From BS750m-G4 sp964472195 (GTDB lineage Bacteria > Bacteroidota > Ignavibacteria > Tepidaquicellales > Tepidaquicellaceae): 13,012 nucleotides of DNA. The notes beneath the pieces are model-generated. The model was given only the letters and a program-made list of their open reading frames with translations, did no database searches and was not told the origin of the DNA. The stretch is taken from NCBI GenBank assembly GCA_964472195.1, contig CAYYJH010000080.1:1-13012 (forward strand), in the 5' to 3' direction. This document shows positions 6,796-13,012 of this stretch, piece by piece. The stretch's first letter is position 1, and every line of letters starts with the position of its first letter. The position numbers were made by a program, and so were the translations under genes.

Positions 6796-7533
6796 ATGAA
6801 AAAAGTAATTTGTTTATTTCTGTTTGTTATTTGTACTAATATCTTATACGCTCAGACTGCTGAAGAGATAGTAAACACTGCGGAAGATCTTATAAAAGGT
6901 GAAACCGCACATGGTAAATTCAAAATGACGGTTAAGACTCCGGATTACACACGTGTACTTAAAATGGAAAGTTGGTGGATTGGAAACGATAAAGCATTAA
7001 TTGTAATAAGCTCTCCAAAGAAAGAAGCGGGCAATAAGACTTTAAAAGTCGGAAACGAAATGTGGGAGTACCTGAAAAATACCGAAAGTGTAATTAAGAT
7101 ACCGTATTCGATGATGCTTCAATCATGGAATGGTTCGGATTTTACAAATGATGATATAGTTCATGAAGCTAATATGAGTAAAGATTATTATCTTAAAAAA
7201 GTAAAGGGTGGTGATATTGGCAATGTTACTTGCTGGAAAATAGAATTGACTCCAAAACCTACTTCATCAGTTGTTTGGGGAAGGCTGTATTATTGGGTTC
7301 GACAAACGGATTATTTACCGGCTCTTGTTCAATATTACGACGAGAATGGTACGTTAATCCGGGAAATGATTTTTTCAAAAATTAAGAAGTTTAGCGGCAG
7401 GAAGATCCCTTCTAAGTGGACCATGGTAGACAGACAAAATAAGGGCTATTCAACAACCTTTCAAATACTCAGCATAAAGTTTGATATATATATTGATGAT
7501 AGTATATTTTCACTCAGTGAATTAGAAAAATAA
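6796..7533 (+). CDS. LolA-like outer-membrane lipoprotein-sorting protein (periplasmic)
   Basis: This 245-residue secreted protein has the signal peptide MKKVICLFLFVICTNILYAQ with a cut near residue 19-20, and no lipobox Cys. The mature part resembles the LolA-like 'outer membrane lipoprotein-sorting' family (PF17131). Landmarks are the early helix AEEIVNTAEDLIKGETAHGK, the short strands of a half-barrel, the segment VGNEMWEYLKNTESVIKIP, and the hallmark WNGSDFTNDDIV, followed by YYWVRQTDYLPALVQYYDENG. In this fold a concave beta sheet holds acyl chains, so the protein probably carries a lipid or lipidated cargo across the periplasm. It ends 6 bp before the first FtsX-type permease, which ties it to that transporter. 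It is not canonical lolA, so I give no symbol. Fold class is fairly sure; cargo is unknown. Confidence 0.82.
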   Translation: MKKVICLFLFVICTNILYAQTAEEIVNTAEDLIKGETAHGKFKMTVKTPDYTRVLKMESWWIGNDKALIVISSPKKEAGNKTLKVGNEMWEYLKNTESVIKIPYSMMLQSWNGSDFTNDDIVHEANMSKDYYLKKVKGGDIGNVTCWKIELTPKPTSSVVWGRLYYWVRQTDYLPALVQYYDENGTLIREMIFSKIKKFSGRKIPSKWTMVDRQNKGYSTTFQILSIKFDIYIDDSIFSLSELEK

Positions 7534-7539
7534 TATAGT

Positions 7540-8769
7540 TTGAGACTATTACTAAAGCTTGCCTGGCGTAACGTCTGGAGAAATAAGAGACGAATGATAC
7601 TCACTCTCCTTGCGATCAGCTTCGCAACATTCCTATCCATTGGAATGAGAGGTATACAACTCGGTACTTACGCTGTAAATATTAAAAATGCTGTGAACAT
7701 GTTTTCAGGGTATTTACAATTACAGCATAAGGATTTTAAGAAAAATCCATCATTAAAATATAATTTTGTTTTAGATAGCTCCATGGTAAAACAAATAAAT
7801 TCAATTGGAAAGATAAAAGGATATTCAAGAAGAATATACGGTGATGGTCTGATAAGTTTTAAAGATAATTCGCAGGGAGCTGCGATCTTCGGGATAGAAC
7901 CTCAAAATGAGAAACTTGTTACAAATATTATAGACAGGATATTGGAAGGACGGTTCTTTAGTTCTGATTCTTCCATGGAAATAGTAATAGGTTACAAATT
8001 ATTGGAAAATCTAAAAGCCAAAATCGGAGATGAAATCGTCGTTCTATCACAGGGGTATGACGGTTCATTAGGTAATCTTAAATTTAAAATTACCGGCACT
8101 TTTAAATCAGGTTCCTCCGATCTGGATGGAATGGGTGCATTTGTGGGATTGAAGACTGCACAGGAATTACTAACGATGGATGGTAAAGTAAATGTAGTTG
8201 CCTTAACGTTGAACAATTTAGATGATATTGAAGAGGTTAAACGGGAATTGCATAGTAAAATTAACAATGACGAAATTGTTGTACTTTCCTGGGAAGAAGT
8301 ACTGCCCGATCTCAAGCAGTCAATAGACCTGGATAATATAAGCGGGATTTTATTTTTATTAATTTTAATTGTCATTGTAGCTTTCGGAATTTTGAATACG
8401 GTGTTAATGTCGGTGACAGAAAGGTTTAACGAATTTGGCATTTCACTTTCTATAGGCATGCCTCAAATGAAGCTTGTGTATCTGGTTTTTATTGAAACAA
8501 TCTTCATTGCAGTGATTGGAATAGTTTTAGGAAACATCATCGGCTGGGGGATTAATTATTACATCCTGCTGCATCCAATCCAGTTTGGAGGTGAATTTGA
8601 GAAGATATATGCTGAGTATGGTTTTCTTCCTGTCATCGAATCATCTTTGAATATTACTATCTTCATTAATACTTCGGTTTCGATTCTTATTATATCATTG
8701 CTTTCAAGTTTTTATCCAGCATATAAAGTCTATAAGCTTGAACCTTTGAAAGGAATCAGGTACACCTAA
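7540..8769 (+). CDS. ABC transporter permease, FtsX/LolE type (first paralogue)
   Basis: This 409-residue inner-membrane subunit has the type VII ABC (MacB/LolCDE) layout: a cytoplasmic start LKLAWRNVWRNKRR, TM1 at about residues 20-38, a roughly 225-residue periplasmic domain, then TM2 (about 268-290), TM3 (312-337) and TM4 (370-392). It ends with the family motif YPAYKVYKLEPLKGIRY. The coupling segment SVTERFNEFGISLSIGMPQ between TM2 and TM3 is typical. Such permeases do not pump through a channel; they extract lipoproteins or push substrates from the periplasmic face. The start is TTG at 7540, chosen because it aligns with the ATG start of the second permease and falls 6 bp after the LolA-like stop. 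The two permeases are paralogues and probably pair as a LolC/LolE-like heterodimer. Confidence 0.88.
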   Translation: MRLLLKLAWRNVWRNKRRMILTLLAISFATFLSIGMRGIQLGTYAVNIKNAVNMFSGYLQLQHKDFKKNPSLKYNFVLDSSMVKQINSIGKIKGYSRRIYGDGLISFKDNSQGAAIFGIEPQNEKLVTNIIDRILEGRFFSSDSSMEIVIGYKLLENLKAKIGDEIVVLSQGYDGSLGNLKFKITGTFKSGSSDLDGMGAFVGLKTAQELLTMDGKVNVVALTLNNLDDIEEVKRELHSKINNDEIVVLSWEEVLPDLKQSIDLDNISGILFLLILIVIVAFGILNTVLMSVTERFNEFGISLSIGMPQMKLVYLVFIETIFIAVIGIVLGNIIGWGINYYILLHPIQFGGEFEKIYAEYGFLPVIESSLNITIFINTSVSILIISLLSSFYPAYKVYKLEPLKGIRYT

Positions 8770-9203
8770 TTTGTTTTTAAAAACCAAAATACAAATAATA
8801 AATTCCAATTAAATCTCAATTGCCAAAAATCAAATTCCAAACATATAATCTTGTCAAATGTGCGAAGGTGAGGCGTTTTGTTTTTTATAATCAAATCTGT
8901 CCAAGATAAGTTGTAATTTCTATAAAAAGTTAAATTTTAAAATAAGAATAACTCTTTTTGGATTTTATTGAACTCAACCCCCTACTCCCTTCGCTTGTAA
9001 GAGAAGGGGGAACTGAAGGGGGATGAGTTAGTAAACGGTAATTTTTGGGAATGCATCATTATGTAACCAGTTAAATGTATCTATATTTCAGTGGTATTAT
9101 ACAATTAATAAAAATATTTTGGACGGATATGATTTTTAAAGAAGTACTTATAAAGATTGTATCAAATGTTTCTTAGTTTAAATATAAAAATATAGTTAGT
9201 CTT
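8770..9203. other. 434-bp repeat-bearing spacer inside the transporter cluster
   Basis: No gene is visible between the two permease genes. The left part (about 8780-8850) is A-rich, with reiterated words such as AAATTCCAA, resembling dispersed intergenic repeats of related genomes. The centre (8971-9029) is a GC-rich imperfect inverted repeat, listed separately. The right part leads to the second permease start and may hold a promoter, which I cannot define. A gap this size within an otherwise tight cluster suggests an insertion between once-adjacent genes. Confidence 0.55.
8971..9029. repeat. Imperfect inverted repeat, MITE/REP-like
   Basis: The left arm AACTCAACCCCCTACTCCC (8971-8989, continuing TTC to 8992) and the right arm GAAGGGGGAACTGAAGGGGG (9003-9022, continuing ATGAGTT to 9029) are imperfect reverse complements around a roughly 10-nt centre. 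The right arm is five bases longer. The C/G-rich runs stand out sharply from the AT-rich surroundings. The form resembles the dispersed CCCCCT...AGGGGG intergenic repeats found in many genomes. No reading frame or transposase is attached. The family cannot be confirmed without the rest of the genome. Confidence 0.65.
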
Positions 9204-10418
9204 ATGATACTCAAACTTGCCTGGCGAAATATATGGCGGAATAAAAGAAGGTCAATAATTGTAGTTGGTTCTGTTATTGTAGGCGTGGTTGCACTTATCA
9301 TTATGGACGGTCTGTCAAGCGGAATGCTTTATCAAATGTTATTTAACCAGATAAGTTCTCGTATATCTCACATTCAAATTCATGAAAAAGGTTTTAATGA
9401 TAAAAAAGTGGTACAGAATTATATACAGAATTATCGAAAGATTGAAAATGAGTTGAAGGAAAATCTTTCGGTTAAGGCATACAGCAAAAGAGTTATTACG
9501 TTTGGTTTATTGAGCAGTGCAACTAACTCATCGGGAGTTTATATTAATGGTATAATTCCGTCTGAGGAAGAAAAAATCACAAAGATTAAGAATTCAATTA
9601 TAGAAGGATCATATCTGACCGGGAAGAAAAGAGAAATTGTAATTGGGAAGAAATTAGCAGACAAATTAAACGTTGGTTTAGGGAACAAGGTAGTTGCGTT
9701 ATCGAACACACCCGATGGTACTATTGGAACTGATGTGTTTCGCATCGTCGGAATTTTTGAAACATTTAGTTCGGAATTTGACAAGTCTTCCATATATATC
9801 CCGATAGGTAATGCTCAGGAAATGCTTGACATAGGAGACAATATACATGAAATAGCAATCATAACCAGGGATTACAAACAGGCATCGAGAACCAAAGAAC
9901 AACTCGTGGAAGTCTTAGATGATGATTATGAAGTCTTAACTTACGAGGACTTGCTGCCAATGCTAATAATTCAAATTGACTTATATAAAGAGATGATATG
10001 GATCACAAACTTAATCGTCGGTCTTGCGTTGATATTCGGGATAATAAATGTAATGCTCATGGCTGTGTTTGAAAGGGTAAAGGAGTTTGGGGTGTTAATG
10101 TCGATTGGTATGAAAAACTCAAAGTTGTTTCTTATGATATTAATAGAAGCATTTATAATCGGGATTATAGGAACTGTTTTTGGAATTATCTTCGGTGTAA
10201 TTATTCACATACCTTTATCGATGATCGGGATTAATTTGAGTTTATTTGCTGAGAGTTTAGAGTCAGTCGGAGCCGGAGCTGTTATCTATCCTGTTCTCAG
10301 TCCGGAAAACATTATAAGCATTATAATCATGATTCCGTTTATCTCTGTTGTCGGGGCATTGTATCCTGCGTACAGGGTTATAAGGTTGGAACCAGTTAGA
10401 GCAATAAGATACATTTAA
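9204..10418 (+). CDS. ABC transporter permease, FtsX/LolE type (second paralogue)
   Basis: This 404-residue inner-membrane subunit is clearly related to the first permease. It begins LKLAWRNIWRNKRR, carries matching periplasmic landmarks (EIVIGKKLADKLNVGLGNKV, then DGTIG and IVGIFETFSSEFD), the coupling segment ERVKEFGVLMSIGM, and the ending YPAYRVIRLEPVRAIRY. TM segments lie at about 17-40, 262-288, 307-335 and 370-392. The ATG at 9204 places the cytoplasmic leader as in the paralogue. It is followed after 21 bp by the ATPase gene, so the two are surely co-transcribed. The divergence between the two permeases suggests a heterodimer with specialised halves, as in LolC/LolE, where only one half docks the periplasmic carrier; which half does so here cannot be told. 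Confidence 0.88.
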   Translation: MILKLAWRNIWRNKRRSIIVVGSVIVGVVALIIMDGLSSGMLYQMLFNQISSRISHIQIHEKGFNDKKVVQNYIQNYRKIENELKENLSVKAYSKRVITFGLLSSATNSSGVYINGIIPSEEEKITKIKNSIIEGSYLTGKKREIVIGKKLADKLNVGLGNKVVALSNTPDGTIGTDVFRIVGIFETFSSEFDKSSIYIPIGNAQEMLDIGDNIHEIAIITRDYKQASRTKEQLVEVLDDDYEVLTYEDLLPMLIIQIDLYKEMIWITNLIVGLALIFGIINVMLMAVFERVKEFGVLMSIGMKNSKLFLMILIEAFIIGIIGTVFGIIFGVIIHIPLSMIGINLSLFAESLESVGAGAVIYPVLSPENIISIIIMIPFISVVGALYPAYRVIRLEPVRAIRYI

Positions 10419-10439
10419 ATTAAAACAAAAAGTTTTAAA

Positions 10440-11111
10440 ATGGAAATACTAAGAACAGAAAACTTAGAAAAAATTTACCAGGACGATGGGGTTCCCGTTC
10501 ATGCGTTGAGAGGAATTAATTTATCAATCAACAAGGGCGATTATCTTGTAATAGCAGGTCCATCTGGTTCCGGTAAAACTACTTTACTGAATTTATTAGG
10601 AACTCTTGATAAACCTACGAAAGGTAAGATTTTTTTTAATAATCAAGATATTACTGAAAAGAAGAAGAAGGAGCTTTCGGATTTCAGGCTTCATAAGTTT
10701 GGATTCATTTTTCAGGCGTATAATCTTATACCGGTTTTATCTGCACTTGAAAACATTGAGTTTAACATGATGCTTCTCGGTTTACCTGAAAAAGAAAGAA
10801 GAAGCAAGGCTCTCAGGTTAATGGACGAGCTCGGGATAAAGGAGTTAGCAGACAAACGACCGAATGATATGAGCGGTGGTCAACAGCAGAGGGTTGCTGC
10901 CGTTAGAGCAATTGTAAATGACCCGGTTGTTGTATTGGCGGATGAACCAACTGCCAACCTTGATTCTAAAACCGGTGATGTCCTGCTCGATATGATGGAA
11001 AGAATGAACAAAAAAAAGAATATTACATTTATTTTTTCTTCACATGATGAACAGGTAATAGACAGAGCTGAAAGATTGTTAATTTTGAAAGATGGTCTGA
11101 TAGAGGAGTAA
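10440..11111 (+). CDS. ABC transporter ATP-binding protein, LolD/MacB type
   Basis: This 223-residue ATPase has all canonical motifs: A-loop Tyr13, Walker A GPSGSGKTT (residues 40-48), Q-loop FIFQAYNLIP with Gln92, signature MSGGQQQR (144-151), Walker B VVVLADEP (163-170) with Glu169, D-loop ANLD (172-175) and H-loop His202. The QAYNLIPVLSALENI stretch and the short length are typical of the LolD/MacB/FtsE group, which pairs with FtsX-type permeases. It should dimerise under the two permeases encoded upstream and drive their movement by ATP hydrolysis. It lies 21 bp after the second permease. It is quite different from the ABC-2-type ATPase at the left end of the window, so the two serve different transporters. 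I withhold the lolD symbol because the permeases are not clearly LolC/LolE. Confidence 0.92.
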   Translation: MEILRTENLEKIYQDDGVPVHALRGINLSINKGDYLVIAGPSGSGKTTLLNLLGTLDKPTKGKIFFNNQDITEKKKKELSDFRLHKFGFIFQAYNLIPVLSALENIEFNMMLLGLPEKERRSKALRLMDELGIKELADKRPNDMSGGQQQRVAAVRAIVNDPVVVLADEPTANLDSKTGDVLLDMMERMNKKKNITFIFSSHDEQVIDRAERLLILKDGLIEE

Positions 11112-11159
11112 ATAAATCAATTTTTAATTTTATAATTTCTAATTTACAATCAATTTTTA

Positions 11160-11280
11160 AAAAGAGCTTCACGCAAAGTCGCCTGCCTGTAGCAGTCAGG
11201 CAAAGAATATTAGAGTCATAGATTAATCCCATTTTTTTTATTTAAATTTGATAAAGGCTTTCTTCGCGTCTTTTTGGGGA
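11160..11280. repeat. Repeat-like intergenic element with hairpin
   Basis: The spacer between the ATPase and the outer-membrane protein holds CACGCAAAGTCGCC near the left and, inverted, TTCTTCGCGTCTTTTT near the right; this is the 'cgcaaagacgc' type of word seen in dispersed repeats of FCB genomes. Between them GCCTGCCTG (11181-11189) and CAGTCAGGC (11193-11201) form a stem with one mismatch and a 3-nt loop. The hairpin lacks a following T-run, so a terminator role is doubtful. Confidence 0.4.
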
Positions 11281-11296
11281 ACAATTAGTGAATAGT

Positions 11297-12451
11297 ATGA
11301 GTCTGAAACGTATTGCATTTTTGATTTTTCTGTTATCATCAATAAAATTATTTTCCCAGACCGATTTTTCATTCACGGGTTATGTGGTCAACCTGCCAAT
11401 GTACCAGATTCCCAAAAATAATCAGATAGATTCGATTGCTGATTATAAAAATCAATTCCTGAATTTATCGAGAGCAAGACTGCATCCACGATTGAACTTG
11501 TGGACTGGTGCAAGATTGGATGTGGAATATGAGATTGATGCTTTATATTTCAGCTCATCCAACGACCTCGATTTAAATACATCTGAAAAGAGTAACCGTC
11601 AACTGATAGATTTAACCTGGAACCCGGTAAATGAAAAACACGTCAATGTTTCGCACTACATAGACCGCCTGTATTTCAAACAGGGGTTCGGTTTTGGCAA
11701 CGTTGTTGTCGGTCGGCAAAGAATTTCCTGGGGGACCGGCAGGATATGGAATCCAACTGATTTATTTAATCCCATTAATCCTGCAGTGTTTTATAAGGTT
11801 GAAAAAGATGGTGCAGATGCAGTATCAATGAAGTATGTTTTCGGAAATTTCACGGATATTAATTTAGTTTTCAATCCGAAGAAGAAAATTAAGAACAGTA
11901 ATTATGGTTTTAGATTCAGAACGAATTATAGAGAGTATGACATGTCTGTAATGGGAGGAACATTTGACAATAGACTTGTAGGCGGTTTAGATTTCGCAGG
12001 TAATTTATTTTATGCTGTCGTGCGTGGTGAGGGTATCATTTCCGTAAATAAAGACGATACCGAAGACAACTTTGTCAAATTCATTTTAGGAATTGATAAC
12101 CAGTTTACTCCGGAATTATATGCATTGTTGGAATATCATTATAATGGTGAAGGAAAAACCGATAAAACACAATATGAATTAGATAAATTATTCAGAGGTG
12201 AGATTCAAAATTTAAATAAGAACTACTTGTACATGGGAGGTTTGTATCAATTCAATCCTTTACTTTATTTTTCTATGGACAATATAGTAAATTTAAACGA
12301 TGGGAGCGGTTTCGTAAATTTTTCAGGTATTTATTCTGTCGAAGAAAACCTTTCTCTTTATGCCGGTACACAATTTACTTATGGGAGCAAATTAAGCGAG
12401 TACTGGTATTATCCTTCTTCAATATATCTTGAACTGGAGTATTATTTTTAA
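11297..12451 (+). CDS. Secreted outer-membrane beta-barrel protein next to a Lol-like ABC system
   Basis: The ATG at 11297 opens a signal peptide, MSLKRIAFLIFLLSSIKLFS, cut before or after Gln-Thr; an in-frame GTG at 11288 would add three residues and cannot be excluded. The mature protein (about 365 residues) has no helical membrane segment but many amphipathic strands rich in Tyr, Phe and Gly, and ends SIYLELEYYF, a classic terminal strand with Phe for barrel insertion. A conserved-looking core reads GRQRISWGTGRIWNPTDLFN, then PINPAVFYKVEKDGADAV. The WG...NPxD pattern recalls DUF1302-type barrels that accompany LolA-like proteins and RND or ABC exporters. It lies 176 bp after the ATPase, on the same strand. 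I infer it is the outer-membrane partner of the transporter; this is not proven. Confidence 0.72.
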   Translation: MSLKRIAFLIFLLSSIKLFSQTDFSFTGYVVNLPMYQIPKNNQIDSIADYKNQFLNLSRARLHPRLNLWTGARLDVEYEIDALYFSSSNDLDLNTSEKSNRQLIDLTWNPVNEKHVNVSHYIDRLYFKQGFGFGNVVVGRQRISWGTGRIWNPTDLFNPINPAVFYKVEKDGADAVSMKYVFGNFTDINLVFNPKKKIKNSNYGFRFRTNYREYDMSVMGGTFDNRLVGGLDFAGNLFYAVVRGEGIISVNKDDTEDNFVKFILGIDNQFTPELYALLEYHYNGEGKTDKTQYELDKLFRGEIQNLNKNYLYMGGLYQFNPLLYFSMDNIVNLNDGSGFVNFSGIYSVEENLSLYAGTQFTYGSKLSEYWYYPSSIYLELEYYF

Positions 12452-12544
12452 TCTGAGTATTGCTTTAAAAAATTTTTACTTCATTTTATTCGGTCCTGCC
12501 AATTATGGGAGTTAATTATTAAATTTAATATCGGGAAAACTTCT

Positions 12545-12554
12545 CACGATCGTG
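12545..12554. promoter_or_regulatory. Perfect 10-bp palindrome
   Basis: CACGATCGTG is a perfect dyad in an otherwise AT-rich 221-bp spacer, 119 bp before the GlsB-like gene. It could be an operator half-site pair. The symmetry does not extend further, and a 10-bp palindrome can occur by chance. Confidence 0.2.
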
Positions 12555-12672
12555 TAATGGATAATTTGCTAAGATAAATAGAATATCATTATAATACTTT
12601 ATTTTATGTAATCGTTTATTTATTTTAGCATATCCAACAAGCAACACATCTCTTAATTAAAAACAAAACCTT

Positions 12673-12930
12673 ATGTCAATCATCTGGACAATTATAATCG
12701 GATTTCTTGCAGGAGCACTTGCAAAGTTTGTAATGCCCGGAAAAGACCCGGGCGGAATTATTGTTACAACATTGCTCGGTATAGCCGGTGCAGTTATATT
12801 TACATTCTTAGGCAGGTGGCTTGGAATATACGCTGAAGGTGATTCAGCAGGATTTGTCGGTGCATTCTTTGGTGCGGTAATCTTGCTGTTTATTTACAGG
12901 CTATTCAAAGGTAAATCCAAAAAATCCTAA
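12673..12930 (+). CDS. GlsB/YeaQ/YmgE family small membrane protein
   Basis: This 85-residue inner-membrane protein belongs to the 'transglycosylase-associated' family (PF04226), whose name comes from old context and not from an enzymatic activity. Three hydrophobic glycine-rich helices are visible: IIWTIIIGFLAGALAKFV (about residues 3-20), IIVTTLLGIAGAVIFTFLG (29-47) and FVGAFFGAVILLFIYRLF (61-78), ending in a basic tail KGKSKKS. The motif AKFVMPGKDPGG after helix 1 is typical. Relatives are often induced by stress, and their mechanism is unknown. It stands alone, 221 bp after the barrel gene, so it is probably a separate transcription unit. The ATG at 12673 has an A-rich leader with no Shine-Dalgarno. 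Confidence 0.9.
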   Translation: MSIIWTIIIGFLAGALAKFVMPGKDPGGIIVTTLLGIAGAVIFTFLGRWLGIYAEGDSAGFVGAFFGAVILLFIYRLFKGKSKKS

Positions 12931-13012
12931 CAATAGAGTATTATAATTTTAATTTTACAATAGAGGAAAACGAAGGAATACTTAAGACTTGTGCCTGCGT
13001 TACACACACGTA

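Noticed and set aside
7992..8459. Minus-strand frame of 155 codons
   Set aside because: It is antisense to the first permease and Ser/Ile-rich without motifs; the permease frame has full family landmarks.
9539..9902. Two minus-strand frames of 84 and 67 codons
   Set aside because: They are antisense to the periplasmic domain of the second permease.
7540..11111. Naming the transporter lolC/lolE/lolD
   Set aside because: The FtsX-type layout fits, but MacB-like and other type VII systems share it, and the cluster has a barrel rather than LolB; the symbols would overstate the evidence.
11029..11232. Minus-strand frame of 67 codons
   Set aside because: It covers the end of the ATPase gene and the repeat-like spacer; no family features.

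Overview
The window is an AT-rich, gene-dense bacterial chromosome segment. I infer a diderm of the Bacteroidota/Chlorobiota-Ignavibacteria (FCB) side. The grounds are two secreted outer-membrane barrel-like proteins, a LolA-like periplasmic protein, a compact LDH-like (type 3) malate dehydrogenase, A-rich leaders mostly without Shine-Dalgarno sequences, and several TTG/GTG start options. The exact lineage cannot be fixed from the sequence alone.

Left block (1-3143, + strand): an ABC-2-type ATPase (46-804) overlaps a large secreted beta-barrel-like protein (785-2695). A small RsbW/SpoIIAB-like HATPase (2721-3143) follows closely. The 3' tip of another gene may lie just upstream of position 36. 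The block meets mdh tail to tail, and a hairpin between them can serve as terminator for mdh.

Housekeeping block (3181-4846, - strand): rplU, rpmA, then mdh. A strong intrinsic terminator separates rpmA from mdh. Upstream of rplU, a divergent + strand gene (5079-6368), preceded by a good sigma70-like promoter, encodes a fold-type III PLP decarboxylase of the diaminopimelate/ornithine family. It is followed by 427 bp without an intact gene; this stretch seems to carry the decayed end of a minus-strand gene.

Right block (6796-12451, + strand) is the most interesting part. It holds a secreted LolA-like protein, two paralogous FtsX/LolE-type permeases, a LolD/MacB-type ATPase and a secreted outer-membrane barrel. 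Read together, these supply an inner-membrane extractor, a periplasmic hydrophobic carrier and an outer-membrane component, which suggests a dedicated trans-envelope lipid or lipoprotein trafficking pathway. The set is interrupted by a repeat-bearing spacer (8770-9203) and a second repeat-like spacer (11112-11287). A small GlsB/YeaQ-type membrane protein (12673-12930) closes the window. No tRNA, rRNA, CRISPR array or intact insertion sequence was found.
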